Position numbers and translations under genes: made by a program. From Ipomoea triloba (taxonomy: Eukaryota > Streptophyta > Magnoliopsida > Solanales > Convolvulaceae): a stretch of DNA of 64,000 bases. Location of the stretch: assembly GCF_003576645.1 (NCBI RefSeq), contig NC_044929.1, positions 20,571,570 through 20,635,569 of the forward strand, read 5' to 3'. Each line of letters starts with the position of its first letter. Positions within the stretch are counted from its first letter, which is position 1. The notes beneath the pieces are model-generated. The model was not told where the DNA came from. It did not search any database and was given only the letters and a program-made list of their open reading frames with translations. Positions 10,743 through 22,083 of this stretch are shown here, piece after piece.

Positions 10743-11262
10743 ATGGCCCTTCGATGGCTATGCTTAGTCGCCGCCATATGGCTCCAATTAATCCGTGAGG
10801 GGAACCAACACCAACTTCCCCGTCTACTTCCCCTATTGAAACATCCCATGCTTATCTACTTCTTAATTCCGTCCTGCGGCTAATAGTGGCCGTAGTTGCT
10901 TCCCTATTGTCCGGGAAATCAAGAACGGAGTATCCAGACGGCTGGCCCGAGGGTTCACTGTAATATTCGCAATAACCATGGAAGAAGTGGAAGAGAAAGA
11001 TTTGGTAAAGAGAGGAGATTTTTGGTTATATTTCATGGTTTATTTTCTTGGTGCGACTCTGGGTTTAGTGTACTTGAACAATCTGGGTCAAATCTCCAAT
11101 GCATCTCTTCTGGTCTCACTGTCGTCTTCATTCGGATTCTTTGGGCGCCTCCTTCCGTCGCTTAACGACTATTTCTTCTCAATGTAAACACTCCTCCCTT
11201 CACTCCATTTTACTTAACAAACGTACCTATAGCCGTTGTTATGCCATTGACCAATATTGAGT
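10743..11262 (+). pseudogene. Nodulin-like / NFD4-type MFS transporter fragment, copy 1
   Basis: From ATG 10743 the peptide MALRWLCLVAAIWLQ and, after a frameshift, GTNTNFPVY match the start of plant nodulin-like major facilitator proteins (NUCLEAR FUSION DEFECTIVE 4 group). After a deletion, the middle-domain segment around 10978-11187 (KRGDFWLYFMVYFLGATLGL...FFGRLLPSL) follows, then a stop. The parent protein is a membrane transporter of about 550-600 residues; only scraps remain. Relative to copy 2, about 300 bp are missing at the junction near 10976. Confidence 0.75.
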
Positions 11263-11283
11263 AATGTATTTTGTATATTGTGA

Positions 11284-11940
11284 TATCCGAGTATCCAGAC
11301 GGCTGGCCCGAGGGCTCACTGTAATATTCGCAATAACCATAGCCACCGGCGCGTATGCCGTGATCACAACCAGGCCGGGTTCGAAGATCTAAAAAAAAAA
11401 TTGCTAAAACACCTGAGTTTCGCAGGTATGGCTGTGATGTTATGTCTGCTAACGTTGTTCCCTCTGGGTCAGAAAATCATAGAGCTCTGATCTATCGGAA
11501 AGAATGTTCAATAAGGCCCAAAGATCAGGTCTCCGCATCGCCAGGGAGTCGAGGAAGCTGTTAGTTCTGATTCTGTCATGGGAATAGAGGGTGGAGAGGT
11601 GACAGGAGAGGAACCATCTGGGATTGTTGTTGTGGAAGAAGTGGAAGAGAAAGATTTGGTGAAGAGAGGAGATTTTTGGTTATATTTCATGGTTTATTTT
11701 CTTGGTTCGACTCTGGGTTTAGTGTACTTGAACAATCTGGGTCAAATCGCCGAGTCGCGTGGCTTCTCCAATGCTTCTCTTCAAGTCTCACTGTCGTCTT
11801 CGTTGGGATTCTTTGGGCGCCTCCTTCCGTCGCTTTACGACTATTTCTTCTCAATGTAGACACTCCTTCCTTCCCTCCATTTTACTTAACAAACCATATA
11901 GGTAACATACCTATAGCCGTTGTTATATCATGTTTATGAT
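11284..11940 (+). pseudogene. Nodulin-like / NFD4-type MFS transporter fragment, copy 2
   Basis: This repeats the last part of copy 1 and keeps material copy 1 has lost: a membrane segment 'LTVIFAITIATGAYAVITT' (11315-11375) and a hydrophobic 'MAVMLCLLTLFPLG' piece. Then comes the same KRGDFWLYFMVYFLG...FFGRLLPSL segment (11660-11856), with IAESRGFSNAS intact, ending in a stop at 11857-11859. Frames do not join, so it is a pseudogene. The two copies form a tandem duplication. Confidence 0.75.
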
Positions 11941-12002
11941 GAACTAAGGACAAATGTATTTTGTTGTCTACTTTCTTGTAGTTCATAATGCAAAGAAAAT
12001 TA

Positions 12003-12260
12003 CTACCTCCGTCCCATTTTGTTTGTCTGGTTCGGTTAACAAGGCTTGACTGGAGTTATTTTTGATTCAATTTTTCATAATATTAAGTTTAGTATTAGTA
12101 TATAAAATTTATATATTTAGAAACTACATTAAAAGTACTATTAAACACAAAAAAATAAATTTAAAAATAATTAAAAATTATTAAAGAAAATAAGCAATGA
12201 AGAAATAGTTAGTTTGACCAATGAATAGTAAACATGACAAGTAAAATGGGACAGATGGAG
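12003..12260. mobile_element. Stowaway MITE, copy A
   Basis: 258 bp with ends CTACCTCCGTCCC and GGGACAGATGGAG, flanked by TA on both sides (12001-12002, 12261-12262). TA duplication and CTCCCTCCGTCCC-type ends define Tc1/mariner-derived Stowaway elements. The interior matches 60029-60276 closely. It is inserted in a copy of the dispersed repeat that begins GTTCATAATGCAAAG. Confidence 0.9.
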
Positions 12261-12387
12261 TAATTGTCTTAATATATATAATAAATTTAATAGTGCATGC
12301 ATTTTGCGTGCGTCGTGCGTGCGCTGTGCGTGCGTCGTGTCCATTTAAATAAGAAGCTTATTAATTACGGAAGATGTTCCTGAAGTT

Positions 12388-12530
12388 CATAATGCGAAGA
12401 AGACTAGTTGTCTTAATACAAAAAATTTGATAGTGCGTGTGTTTTGCATACACTGTGCGTGCGTCGTACATGCACTTTACTTGTATGATAAAAAAAATGA
12501 CCTCATTTATCAATATTTTTACGTTTAACC
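12388..12530. repeat. Dispersed GTTCATAATGC repeat
   Basis: Another copy of the repeat seen at 195-335, with the same order of landmarks (aataaattt-like stretch, 'tagtgcgtgtgttttgc', 'gtgcgtgcgtcg', 'acttgtatgataaaa'). Confidence 0.55.
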
Positions 12531-12599
12531 ATGCGGTGGAAAGGCAGATGTGGACCAGGTGATGACAAGGTAGACGCGCAATCACGCAGACACTACTAC

Positions 12600-12785
12600 A
12601 CAAATGGCTTTTAACGCCGGCTAAAAGCCGACGTTGTAAGTTCAACTTACGACGTCGGTTAAATTATAACCGACGTCGAAAGGTTTTTTTATTTTTATTT
12701 TTAATAACCTACAACGTCGGCTATTTACAAATAGCCGACGTTGTAGGTAATTAAAAAAAAACAAACAAAAAAAACCCTACAACGT
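12600..12785. repeat. CACTA left subterminal repeat array
   Basis: Alternating GCCGACGTTGTA, ACGACGTCGGTTA and their inverse forms, about six motifs in 180 bp. They can form hairpins in pairs. Confidence 0.8.
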
Positions 12786-13188
12786 TTATTTTTTGGCAAA
12801 AATATTTAATTTATTTTTGTATTTACACCCAAAACCTGTTCAAATATATATAGCTATCACAATCACATCCAAAACCCTGTACAATTTATATTTATAATAT
12901 CAAATAATATCAAAATTAATAAAAGCAATAAATCTCACAATTGATACTAATTAATAATACAAGTTCAATAAAAAATTATCAATATCAATTAATAAAAGCA
13001 ATAATCTTCTCCCAAACTTTGTACCAAAAGTAATAAAAGCAATACACCTCACATTACTACTTCACATACTAATGCAATGTATTAAATCATTCAACAAGAA
13101 AAAAGTAGAATCCTCCAGCCTTAAGAGACCTATCAACAATAGCAGGATGAGCAAGAATAAAAACTCTATCAATGAACCTTTATCATAT

Positions 13189-14398
13189 GGGGGTGTTTGG
13201 CAAACGGATGATAGCTGGTTGGTTTAGCTAGTAGTTGATGGCTGATTGCGTTAACTGGTTTGACCAGCTGGTTATATTAACTGGTTATAAAAAACTGTTT
13301 GGTAAATTAGCTGTTTACTAGTAGCTGATTGAATTTAAAATGACATTTAAGGGTATGAGTGTATTGTATCATTTCAACATTTAACTATAATAAGAAGATA
13401 AACTCTTATTAATAAATAATTATAAAATTTGGATATCATCTATACTTTTTTTAAGGACATAAGTAAATTATTTTTGTTTATTTAACTCATATTAAATTAT
13501 AGTAGTATTCTTTTTTTTTTTTTTTTTTGAGGGAAAAGCAACATTCATTAATGAACGAAAAGACCATGAATACAATCAGGTGGAGCATCACTCCAGTATT
13601 CCGGATCAACAGACAAGTTAACTCTAACACTTCTTGCCAATCTATGAGCCCAACTATTAATATCACGCTTTACAAACGTAACCACAACATGTTCACAACT
13701 TCGCATGAGCTCCAAAATTGATCGAACCACCACTCCCAAGTACGTCGTGTCGCATTGTTTTTGTTTGAGTTTGGCCACCATTACCATACAGTCCGTTTCA
13801 ACAATGAACCTCTGAGTAGGCATGTTATCCATTATCCAAGTTAACACTTCCTTGATCGCCATTGCCTCTGCGACCTGCGGATTATTTATGCAATTTAAAG
13901 TCCCACGACTCGCAGCAACAAACTGTTTATCATGATCACAAACAATAAAACCAAAACCCACCTTTCCCTCCTCCGGAAACAATGCAGCATCGACATTCAC
14001 CTTCATCATTCCTATCGGAGGCGGCATCCATGCACTAGGTGATGAGTCCACAATTTTTATTACGTATTTATTTTCTATTATTATTATTATTATTAAAAAT
14101 TACAAACCCATCACCCTATTATTATTATTATTATTATAAAATAACAAACACACCACCCATTTAAAAGTAAATTCCATTGATTTCAAAGGATAAAACAGTC
14201 AATATACCATTTGTTCCCAACCAGCTGATACAAAAAGCTACATTTATTAGCTTTTCAATTTTCAGCTTATTGGTCCAATAAGTCAAGGCCAATAAGCCAT
14301 TTACCAAATACTTCAAAATAGCTTATTTATAAGTCAAAAAACTAAACATGGTCAAATAAGCTAAAATTTGGCTTATAAGCTAATAACCAAACACCCCC
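13189..14398. mobile_element. MITE with GGGGGTGTTTGG ends, split by a LINE
   Basis: The ends are GGGGGTGTTTGG and CCAAACACCCCC. Without the LINE insert the element would be about 660 bp. It is filled with AT-rich 'agcttattgg/ccaataagct' inverted motifs common in such plant MITEs. No clean target duplication could be set, so the superfamily is open. Confidence 0.65.
13511..14052 (-). mobile_element. 5'-truncated LINE, RNase H end
   Basis: On the minus strand an open frame (about 14051-13548) encodes an RVT_3-type RNase H domain: VNVDAALF with the first Asp, then AEAMAIKEVLTW, ETDCMVMV, and the C-terminal VKRDINSWAHRLAR. It is followed by a 19-base poly(A) (T at 13511-13529). This layout is the 3' end of a plant L1-type LINE. 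Upstream reverse transcriptase is absent, and no certain target duplication was seen. Confidence 0.8.
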
Positions 14399-14556
14399 AT
14401 AATATAATAATCATATAAAAGCCAAATGAGAAAAGGTTGCAAATAACATACCAAATGAGAGGTTACCACAAATGAAAATAGTATAGTTAAGCCAAATTCA
14501 GAAATCAGCTTGCTTTTGAAAGTGGAGTTGGCAAAAAAAACATGAGCACTAAGCAC

Positions 14557-14667
14557 TCACCTCAACCTTAGTGTCAATCTGTGGTTCTTTATGATTAAAC
14601 CCACCGGATTGATTACTTTCACCAATTGATGTGATGTTCATCAGCAGTGGCCCTACTTCTTGCCCAC
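14557..14667 (-). pseudogene. Putative exon inside the CACTA element
   Basis: The minus strand has a strong acceptor (tttcttttccag) before an open stretch reading GQEVGPLLMNITSIGESNQS and onwards, then a donor GTGAGT. I do not recognise the product. It may be part of the element's own gene or a captured host exon. Confidence 0.35.
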
Positions 14668-15053
14668 TGGAAAAGAAAAGAAAAAATTGAAATCATAAGA
14701 ATTACTTAAATTTGATTTTAAAAACTTTACTAAGCAACGATTACCAATTTAAATACAGTACAAGCTAAAGTTAATGAGATATAGATCACATACACTTGTA
14801 CGATTTGGATCATTATATACCAAATTGCCAAATAATTTTACTGTGAGTTGGAGTAAGATATAGGAAATAGTTAAAATTTTGACTGAACATATATACATTT
14901 TTAAAACAATAAATTTAATTTCTTTACATCGAATTCAGATTGAGTAAGGAAAATCTCAAACTATTGGAGCAACACCATTCCTTTTCAAATAATCCAGTGG
15001 CAACTATGATACTTAAATTTATCAAATAATATGAAATTTCAAACTAAATACCA

Positions 15054-15156
15054 GAATGCACATATTTCTTCCAAGCTGCATCATCTAGCTGCTGCAAAAC
15101 AACATTTGACAGCTTTGCTTCAAGTTCAGCATCAAGTTTAAATCCCTCTTTGTTCA
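15054..15156 (-). pseudogene. Putative upstream exon inside the CACTA element
   Basis: The minus strand has ATG then NKEGFKLDAELEAKLSNVVL, continuing to KKYVHS, ending at a GTATTT donor-like site. The protein is acidic and helical, and I do not recognise it. With the exon at 14557-14667 it suggests a minus-strand transcription unit whose 5' region is the GC-rich block at 15730-16060. Confidence 0.35.
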
Positions 15157-15534
15157 TGTTTTGATTAAAAAGAAAAGAGAACATAAACATACAGTTAAGG
15201 AGAACATGTAAAGCAATATGAATCCTTTCAATTCCTACTTTATGTAAAAATAGTTAAACTACATTCATCTATAATCTATGATGTTTACATATAAGTTGAA
15301 TAACTGACACCCAATTAACAAACCTAAATGCAGTGTTCAAAACTGTTCATTGGATCAAGCAGCCATTTTAAGTTTTAACACTTTGGCCCTCAAATATTTT
15401 GTCTAAATAAAGAAAATTAAAACAGATAACACAAATACACAATCAAACAAAACACACTTGGGAGGACAACGGAGGTTACCAACTCCTTAAATAATTTAAA
15501 CTTTCAAACATGAAATTCATTAAACGGAGAAGAG

Positions 15535-15699
15535 ATGGCAGCATTGCAGGCTAACTTCGTCAGTCAAAGCATCAAAATGAATCTAGTACGGAGTTTCTTG
15601 AGGGCATCCTGCAATTCACAAAGGAAAGGGAGTAGAGTTTCATTTGGGCCATATGTGATTAATGATTATTATGAACTTGTAGGAACTGGAAACAAGTAA
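15535..15699 (+). other. Unassigned 54-codon open frame in CACTA interior
   Basis: It starts ATG GCA GCA TTG and ends GGA AAC AAG TAA. No motif is recognised, and the opposite strand is as likely to be the transcribed one. Listed only because it is open and lies in a GC-richer patch. Confidence 0.15.
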
Positions 15700-15964
15700 A
15701 AATCATCTAATAGGAAAAAAAAAAAAGAGAAGACCGTACTGCAAGCAAACGCCGGCGCTGCTCCTTTTTCCTCGACGTCGTCACCGCCGCGGATCAAGCT
15801 CTTCGTAGTCGAAGCTTCTCTGGTCTGCCAAGGCTGCTTCGCTGGTCAACGTTGCAGCTGCTACGCTCAGTCTTCGTCGACGTCGCCCTTCGGCTTCACG
15901 GCCGCTGCTCTCTCCGATGGTGGTGGCCGCGGTTTTACGTCGTCGCCTCTGCTCCATCGACGTC

Positions 15965-16020
15965 GCCGGTGGTCTATCACTTCATCGTCGTCGCCGGTGG
16001 TCTATCACTTCATCGTCGTC
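15965..16020. repeat. 28-bp perfect tandem duplication
   Basis: Two exact copies of a 28-bp unit beginning GCCGGTGGTCTATCAC in the GC-rich part of the CACTA element. Confidence 0.9.
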
Positions 16021-16104
16021 GCCGCTGCTCACTCGGACGGTGGTATGAAATTTGGGCGTAAATATGGTCTGAAATTGAGAGGCTCCCGCTTTATTAAAAG
16101 CCCT

Positions 16105-16460
16105 ACAAAGTCGGTTACTATAAACAACCAACTTTGTAGGTTCAAAAAATATAATTCGAAGCGATACGACGTCGGCTAAACTCCTAGCCGACGTCGTATT
16201 GCGTCGTGGACTGATTTCATATTTGATACGACGTCGGCTAATCTCCTAACCGACGTCGTATCGTGCGTGGACTGATTTCATATGCAATACGACGTCGGCT
16301 AAACGTCTAGCCGACGTCGTATTGCATAGTCGTCTTAGGGCATGCCTTTAACGTCGGTTATTACCTAATAACCGATGTTAAAGAGTTTTTATTTATTTTT
16401 AATTAGTTAACGAACCTTTAACGTCGGATAATGATTTAACCGACGTTAAATAGCCGACAT
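16105..16460. repeat. CACTA right subterminal repeat array
   Basis: About eight CGACGTCGG or AACGTCGG motifs, several as inverted pairs (for example around 16160-16200, 16225-16265 and 16285-16325). It mirrors the left array. Confidence 0.85.
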
Positions 16461-16513
16461 TGTATGTGATTTGGAGTAGAGAACGTTTAAGAAATTGCGC
16501 AGAACAAATGAAA

Positions 16514-16546
<33 letters not shown>

Positions 16547-16547
<1 letters not shown>

Positions 16548-16924
16548 CAACCCAAAACAACGTTGTTTTGGGGCTATCTAATTTTGGACAGTGGGGGCAG
16601 TTGCCCTCATTGCCTTCATGGCAGCTCCGTCCTTGGTTCTAGCAAAAAAAAGGGATTAGTTTAATATTACGTAATAATAAGACGGTATTACGCAAGAGTT
16701 GGACTTATTCTAAAAATTCATGTCCAATATTAAAATATTGATAAATTTTAAAAAAATAAAAAATGAATTCAAATTATATTTCACAATTCCTAAAGCGATA
16801 AATTTTAGTTATTATATTTGAATAATATAGAGAAATAAAATTTTTTTTAAAAAAATAATAATGTACACAATTTTCACAAAATTTTAATTATTCTTTTCAA
16901 GTTTGTGGATTAATTTAGAGGTTG

Positions 16925-16955
<31 letters not shown>

Positions 16956-18736
16956 TTTAGTGGATTAATTGTTATTTGTCAAATAGTTCGATAGCTATTT
17001 GTACATTTTCTCAAAACATGATTACACGTGACAATTCATGTCAATAGAAATCAGGTAGAAACCTGCTAAAAATGTTAATTGCAATTTTTTTCGAGTTTGT
17101 GGACTAATTTAGAATTTTTTCGAGTTCAATAGCTTAATTGCTATTTCCCAAATAATTTGATGATTTATTTGTGTATTTTCCCTTCTTTAAATATTACAGG
17201 AGCTTGACACCGATTTCAACCTTTGGTGTTTGATGAATCTGTTTTAAATAATGCAGTAAGTTCTTTGTTTCTTTCTTCTATTATGTTATAGTTTTAGTTA
17301 TACTAATACAATAGGAGTCTGTTTACCCACCTTGGACATCTTGATAACATTCGAACTGTTAAATTTCAACCTGAGTGCCCATGTACGAGAAGAAGTTTTG
17401 AGATTTGTCGTATTAATTTTTTTTTCTAAAGAATTGTGAGTTTATAAGTTTATGCTTTGTATTCATTTTTTTTTTTCACTAATTAAACTATTAATTTTTT
17501 GTTAACACATTCGTGGACAAAATATAATGCTGTAAGATATGTTGAAAACCACACCTGTATAGTTTTACAATTTACACTTCACATCAACTTTCATAATCTG
17601 TGGAGGAATTTTACATTCAAAATCAACTAATAAATATCAACATCAATTCATCAAACTAATACACATCAAGCTAATAACCATACATCAAACTAATGAACAT
17701 CAATTCATCAAATTAATACTCCGTAACACAATTCATCAAACTAATAAACATCAAGCCAATTAACACAAATTCATCAAACTAATAAACATCAATCTAATAA
17801 ACATAAACTAATTTGAAACTAATATATAACACAATTTATCAAACTAATAAACATGAACTAATTTGAAACTAATAACAAAACATTTTAGTAACCCATTCAC
17901 CAATAAGGAACTTAAATCATGTGCAGTGTCTCTAATTTCATAAATCTCTTGTTGAGTATAGGACAGTCTTCCTTGTCTCTCCAAAGTCTACACAGTTCAA
18001 AAGATATGATATGATAGATTTAGGGAATTGGGGGTTGTTTATATATTCTAATCTGCCACATTAATTGGAGTAAATCAATAATTTAAAACAACAAATAAAT
18101 CAAAAGTTTTATATAATAAAATTTAAAGGTTATTACAAATAATTTAATTTGAGTTATATTACCATTCTTAGGCATATTAATATGTGTTCTTAGAAAGCAA
18201 CATAAATCCACTGTACAATGCTTCACTATCGGCTACTGCAATTATTTATACCCGAGGGAGGAAAATTACAAATTGCATTTTATTTCAATAAAATAGCGCT
18301 ATTGAGATAACAAATTTGCTTACAATTAAACCGAGATTAGCTAGACTAAATGTTGGTGCACCAACAACTAGTTCTAACAACGGTTGCGCATTGTCGAACA
18401 ACCTATTTGGTTGGAGCAACGATTCTTGTGTATTATTTTGATTACACAATGACTCGTTTTATTAAAAAATAAAATGTTCGAGTTAAATCAATTATCAATG
18501 AATTGAATGACTCGTAATATAAATAAATAACGAAAAATCCATTCAGTAATAAACATTTCATTTTATATGTTAATTAGATATTTATTATTTAAACATTTTT
18601 ATTCTACAATTTTTAATTACATATTGTATTCAAGATGAATATAACCCAAGGCAATACTTTCTATAATTTTCTAGGAAAAAAATAAAATCTTGCTGCCCAA
18701 AATTAGATTGCCCCAAAATAACGTCGTTTTGGGGTT

Positions 18737-18739
<3 letters not shown>
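16547..18739. mobile_element. Element with 45-bp terminal inverted repeats in TA runs
   Basis: The left end ACAACCCAAAACAACGTTG... through TTTTGGGGCTATCTAATTTTGG is matched by the reverse complement of 18690-18739 with about five differences. Both ends abut TA runs (16522-16546 and 18740-18804). Long inverted ends in a TA-rich target fit a Mutator-like element, but no transposase is visible and the target duplication cannot be measured inside TA repeats. Confidence 0.6.
17620..17885. repeat. Degenerate minisatellite, 'catcaaactaataaa' unit
   Basis: About ten imperfect repeats of 'catcaaactaataaacatcaa'-like units of 20-30 bp. It lies inside the 16547-18739 element. Confidence 0.7.

Positions 18740-18804
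<65 letters not shown>
18740..18804. repeat. AT microsatellite
   Basis: An uninterrupted AT run of about 65 bp next to the inverted-repeat element. Confidence 0.95.
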
Positions 18805-18808
<4 letters not shown>

Positions 18809-20698
18809 TTCATTTGGTTTTCCGTTTCATTTAGTCATTTTTGTTCTCCTGCTCTAGATGTCTCAATTTGAGAAACCATAATCTTTTTGAACTTGTAATC
18901 TTTATAAAATAAGATAATTTAAGATCGGTGTTTCTCAATTTGAGAAACCCTAGTCAAACTTTAGTCCAATCTTTGGGGTTGGTGGTATGTTGCTTGTATG
19001 TTATTTTTACATAGTAGTTGCTTCCATGGCTTTGAAATTAGTTATTTAGCTATATATCCTATTTATGTTTTATTTAATCAAATTTTTGGTTTGTAAGGTC
19101 TGAAGCAACAGTTCTTTGCTAGAATACTGGCATCTCTATTTTTTTTTTTTTTTAGATAACTTACTTTGTAAATTTTTAAGGATTTTTTTAGATTTAAGAA
19201 ATCAGGTAGCTCATGCTTTGGAAGGGTTCTCGTGTGGTTGTGCGGTTACGCATTTTAAGCATTACAATGACACATCATAAGTATACAAACCACACACTTA
19301 AGTACACAAACCACACACTTATATATATATGGAAGGGTTCTTGTGTGGTTGTGCGGTTACACACTTTAAACATTACAATGGCGCACCATAAGTATACAAA
19401 CCACACACCTTAGGTACACAAACAAAGCATCTTAAAAATATAAACCGCACGCACCTTAAGTACACAAACCACGCACTTAAGGTTTTAAAATGGTTCATCT
19501 TAAGTTTCAATAGCTCACGCATTTTAAGATGTTGTTTCACTACAATGTAGTATCTGTATATAGTTACTTTCTCAATCAAATGAAGCACAAAGAGTTAATA
19601 TCGCCTTCACTGAGGCTTGAACCCACCACTCCCATGTGGGGGTGCAACCGGGTGCCACTATACCACAAGATCTTTGGCATATATATATATGACCAAGTTC
19701 CAGTGCGGTCATGTCTTAATGTGTAGCCGGTTCGGCCGCACCACCATTAGTTACGCAAAAAAACATTAGTGGTATAGTGGTATAGTGGTATATATGATCT
19801 TTAGTGACCGCACCACCATTAGTGCGGTCATGTCTTAATGTGTAGCCGGTTCGGCCGCACCACCATTAGTTACGCAAAAAAACATTAATAGTGCTAGGAA
19901 ACGGACAACAAAGAAAAATTAAGAAATGCACCAATGTACCACAAAATGCACCGCACACCCAAAAAAATGCACCATACCTACCACACCTAATGATGCGTTT
20001 TTGAACACTATGTGGTGCGTTTATGTGTACCTAATAGTGCGTTTTGGGGTGATGCGTACCTAATGGGTGTGTTTTTTGTGCCTTTCTTTGGTGTGCATTT
20101 CTTAAAACTGTTGGTACTTTTTTGTATAGCTAATGGTGCGACCGCACATTAAGACAAGGCTGGATTTGAGTTGACACACAAATGTATGCATGCATGCACG
20201 CGGGTGTATATATATATATAGAATTATGCAAGGCGCGCAACTTGGACTTGTTTGTAAATATTATTTTCACACTGCAGACTAAATGTTCTTTAATCAATTT
20301 TTCAGCCATTATTATGCTTGCAAAGAAAATTCTTCATTGAACTATTATATAATACGTCTACCCTCATTAAAGAAACTTTTGTGTGCTTGCTTGCTTGTTT
20401 TCACCATTAAGTGACTTAATACTTATTATGATTATTACACAGCCAATTTTTTTATTTTTTTTTTATTTTTAAAGGATCTTTATCTTTTGTATGTATTTCT
20501 TGTACTCGTTTACTAAATTCTAGACATTGGCTATTTGAACTGATTGTTGTCTTACATGACTTTCATGTTCTCTTTGATAATGCATACCATTTTATGCATC
20601 AGAATTGGATGTTATTATTGTTTTTTAAATTGCATTAGATGTATGAAATTCACTCTATAACACTTAATGCTAGCTTGACATGATTGTGACCCCAGAAT
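18805..20698. other. Intergenic with local repeats
   Basis: No gene. 19213-19410 carries two copies of a segment with 'tggaagggttctYgtgtggttgtgcggtta'; 19698-19735 and 19822-19890 repeat a 'gtgcggtcatgtcttaatgtgtagccgg' segment; 19920-20110 is full of 'tgcaccacaY' motifs. The copies look like decayed non-autonomous element ends. A SINE copy is listed separately. Confidence 0.55.
19538..19679 (-). mobile_element. tRNA-derived SINE, copy 1
   Basis: The minus strand has a tRNA-like head: 'cttgtggtatagtggca' (A box) and 'ggtgggttcaagcctcagtg' (B box), then the tail 'gaaagtaac...tacattgtagtg'. It is the same family as 22916-23100 and 33805-33940. Confidence 0.65.
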
Positions 20699-20716
20699 AA
20701 GTGTTCTCCATTATAG
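20699..20716. repeat. LINE target duplication, left
   Basis: AAGTGTTCTCCATTATAG; the last 16 bases recur exactly at 22068-22083 after the poly(A), where the leading AA merges with the tail. Confidence 0.9.
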
Positions 20717-22067
20717 CAGGGGAATTGATTTGGAAACCTTCGTCCTCAGGTACTTTCTCTCTAGCCACAGCGTATGACCTTTTTAGACCATCAAGATGTA
20801 TCACCTTGTCTTCTTCACGAATCTGGTCAAAAACAATTCCCCTTAAAAAATCTGTCTTTATGTGGAAGCTGCTTCATGGATTCCTTAAAAAATCTGTCTT
20901 TATGTGGAAGCTGCTTCATGGATTCCTTCCAAAATCTGTCTTTATGTGGAAGCTGCTTCATGGATTCCTTCCTTTCCCAGATCGTGTTCAAAAGCTGCTT
21001 CATGGATTCCTTCCTTTCCCAGATCGTGTTCAAAAGTTTGGTTTCAATCTCCCTTCTGTCTGCCCTTTTTGCTGGAATCAAAGTGCTATACTAGAACATT
21101 GTATGTGGCATTGCTCATGCGCAAAGGATATTTGGAGTTTTTTTGCTAATCTACTGAACATCAACCTTAGCCTTGCCACCTCAGTACGCTCTGTCTGCCA
21201 GTTATGGTGGCTAGCAGATTTTTCAGCAAATTCACATGCAAGCCTGGGCAATGTTTCAATTTGCATTCGTAACTGCATACCAGTTTTTGTTCTTTGGTCT
21301 CTTTGGAAAAACTATAATATTTTGATTCATGAAGGAGGACATTACTCACGTGATTGCATCATCAGAGAGGTGAAACGCGATTTCTTTGATCTGTCAATTG
21401 CTCATCCGTTCCGGCAGGTTAATGCTTCAGATAGTAGGTTTATTCACTTAGGCTTTGTGGCTTTCTTTGCAACTCCGAGACCTAAGAAAACTCTTTGGAT
21501 TAAATGGCTTCGCCCTCCATCAGGCCGTCTGAAGTTAAATTCTGATGCTTCTTTCTCCACGTTTGCTAGTGGAGGTGGGGCAGTACTTCGGAATTCACAA
21601 GGCGGTTTTGTTGCAGCGTTAGCTTTTCCTTTTCTAGCTTCCTGCGCTCTAGAAGCAGAAGCTAAAGCTCTTGCTCTTGCCATGAGATGGTGTAACTTGG
21701 TAGCCAGGAAACCCTTAAGCATTGAAGTGGACTCTTCGGTTCTGGTCAACCTCATCCTTAACTGCGAAGCTCCAATCCCATGGAAACTCCGTTCCTCTAT
21801 TGTCACCATTCGTCATTTGCTCTCCGATTGGAATGCTACGATCACACATTCTTACCGGGAGGCTAACACGGTTGCTGATGCTTTAGCTTCTTTTGGTTGC
21901 TCTCTCTCTCACTCCTCTCTTTATTCTACTTTTAATTCATTGCCATCAGCTGTTAGAATGACTCTACTGTATGACAGTAGAGGTTTCTCCTCTCCAAGAC
22001 TCTCTTCTTCTTCATGTAATACTAATTAGAAATAAAATATTTTTATTTTTGAAAAAAAAAAAAAAAA
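20717..22067 (+). mobile_element. 5'-truncated LINE with poly(A) and target duplication
   Basis: A single open frame to the stop at 22027-22029 encodes the C-terminal part of a plant L1-type LINE ORF2. First comes the zinc-binding reverse-transcriptase tail (IWKPSSSGTFSLATAYDLF; CPFCWNQSAILEHCMWHC at about 21060-21110). Then comes an RVT_3 RNase H domain (LKLNSDASF, ALEAEAKALALAM, IEVDSSVLV, REANTVADALASFG). A16 ends the element and a 16-18 bp duplication flanks it, the mark of target-primed reverse transcription. The frame is intact despite tandem duplications of 42 bp inside it. Confidence 0.92.
20845..21033. repeat. Two adjacent 42-bp tandem duplications in the LINE
   Basis: A 42-bp unit (containing TCTGTCTTTATGTGGAAGC) occurs three times at 20845-20970, and an overlapping 42-bp unit (AAGCTGCTTCATGG...) occurs twice at 20950-21033. 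Both keep the reading frame. Confidence 0.9.
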
Positions 22068-22083
22068 GTGTTCTCCATTATAG
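22068..22083. repeat. LINE target duplication, right
   Basis: GTGTTCTCCATTATAG, matching 20701-20716. Confidence 0.9.

Larger units (their letters stand above)
12591..16478. mobile_element. Non-autonomous CACTA (En/Spm) transposon
   Basis: The left end is CACTACTACACAAATGG, the CACTA signature, preceded by AGA. Both subterminal regions (12600-12780 and 16080-16460) carry many copies of CGACGTCGG or close variants in both orientations, as expected for CACTA transposase binding arrays. The right end is decayed; its last bases (about 16478) are set from 'ttggagtaga' and a possible AGA duplication. No full transposase is present. Within it lie a MITE (13189-14398) and, nested in that, a LINE fragment. 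Confidence 0.75.

Noticed and set aside
13548..14051. Host RNase H gene on the minus strand
   Set aside because: The frame is followed by poly(A) inside a transposon and is the usual 3' end of a LINE.
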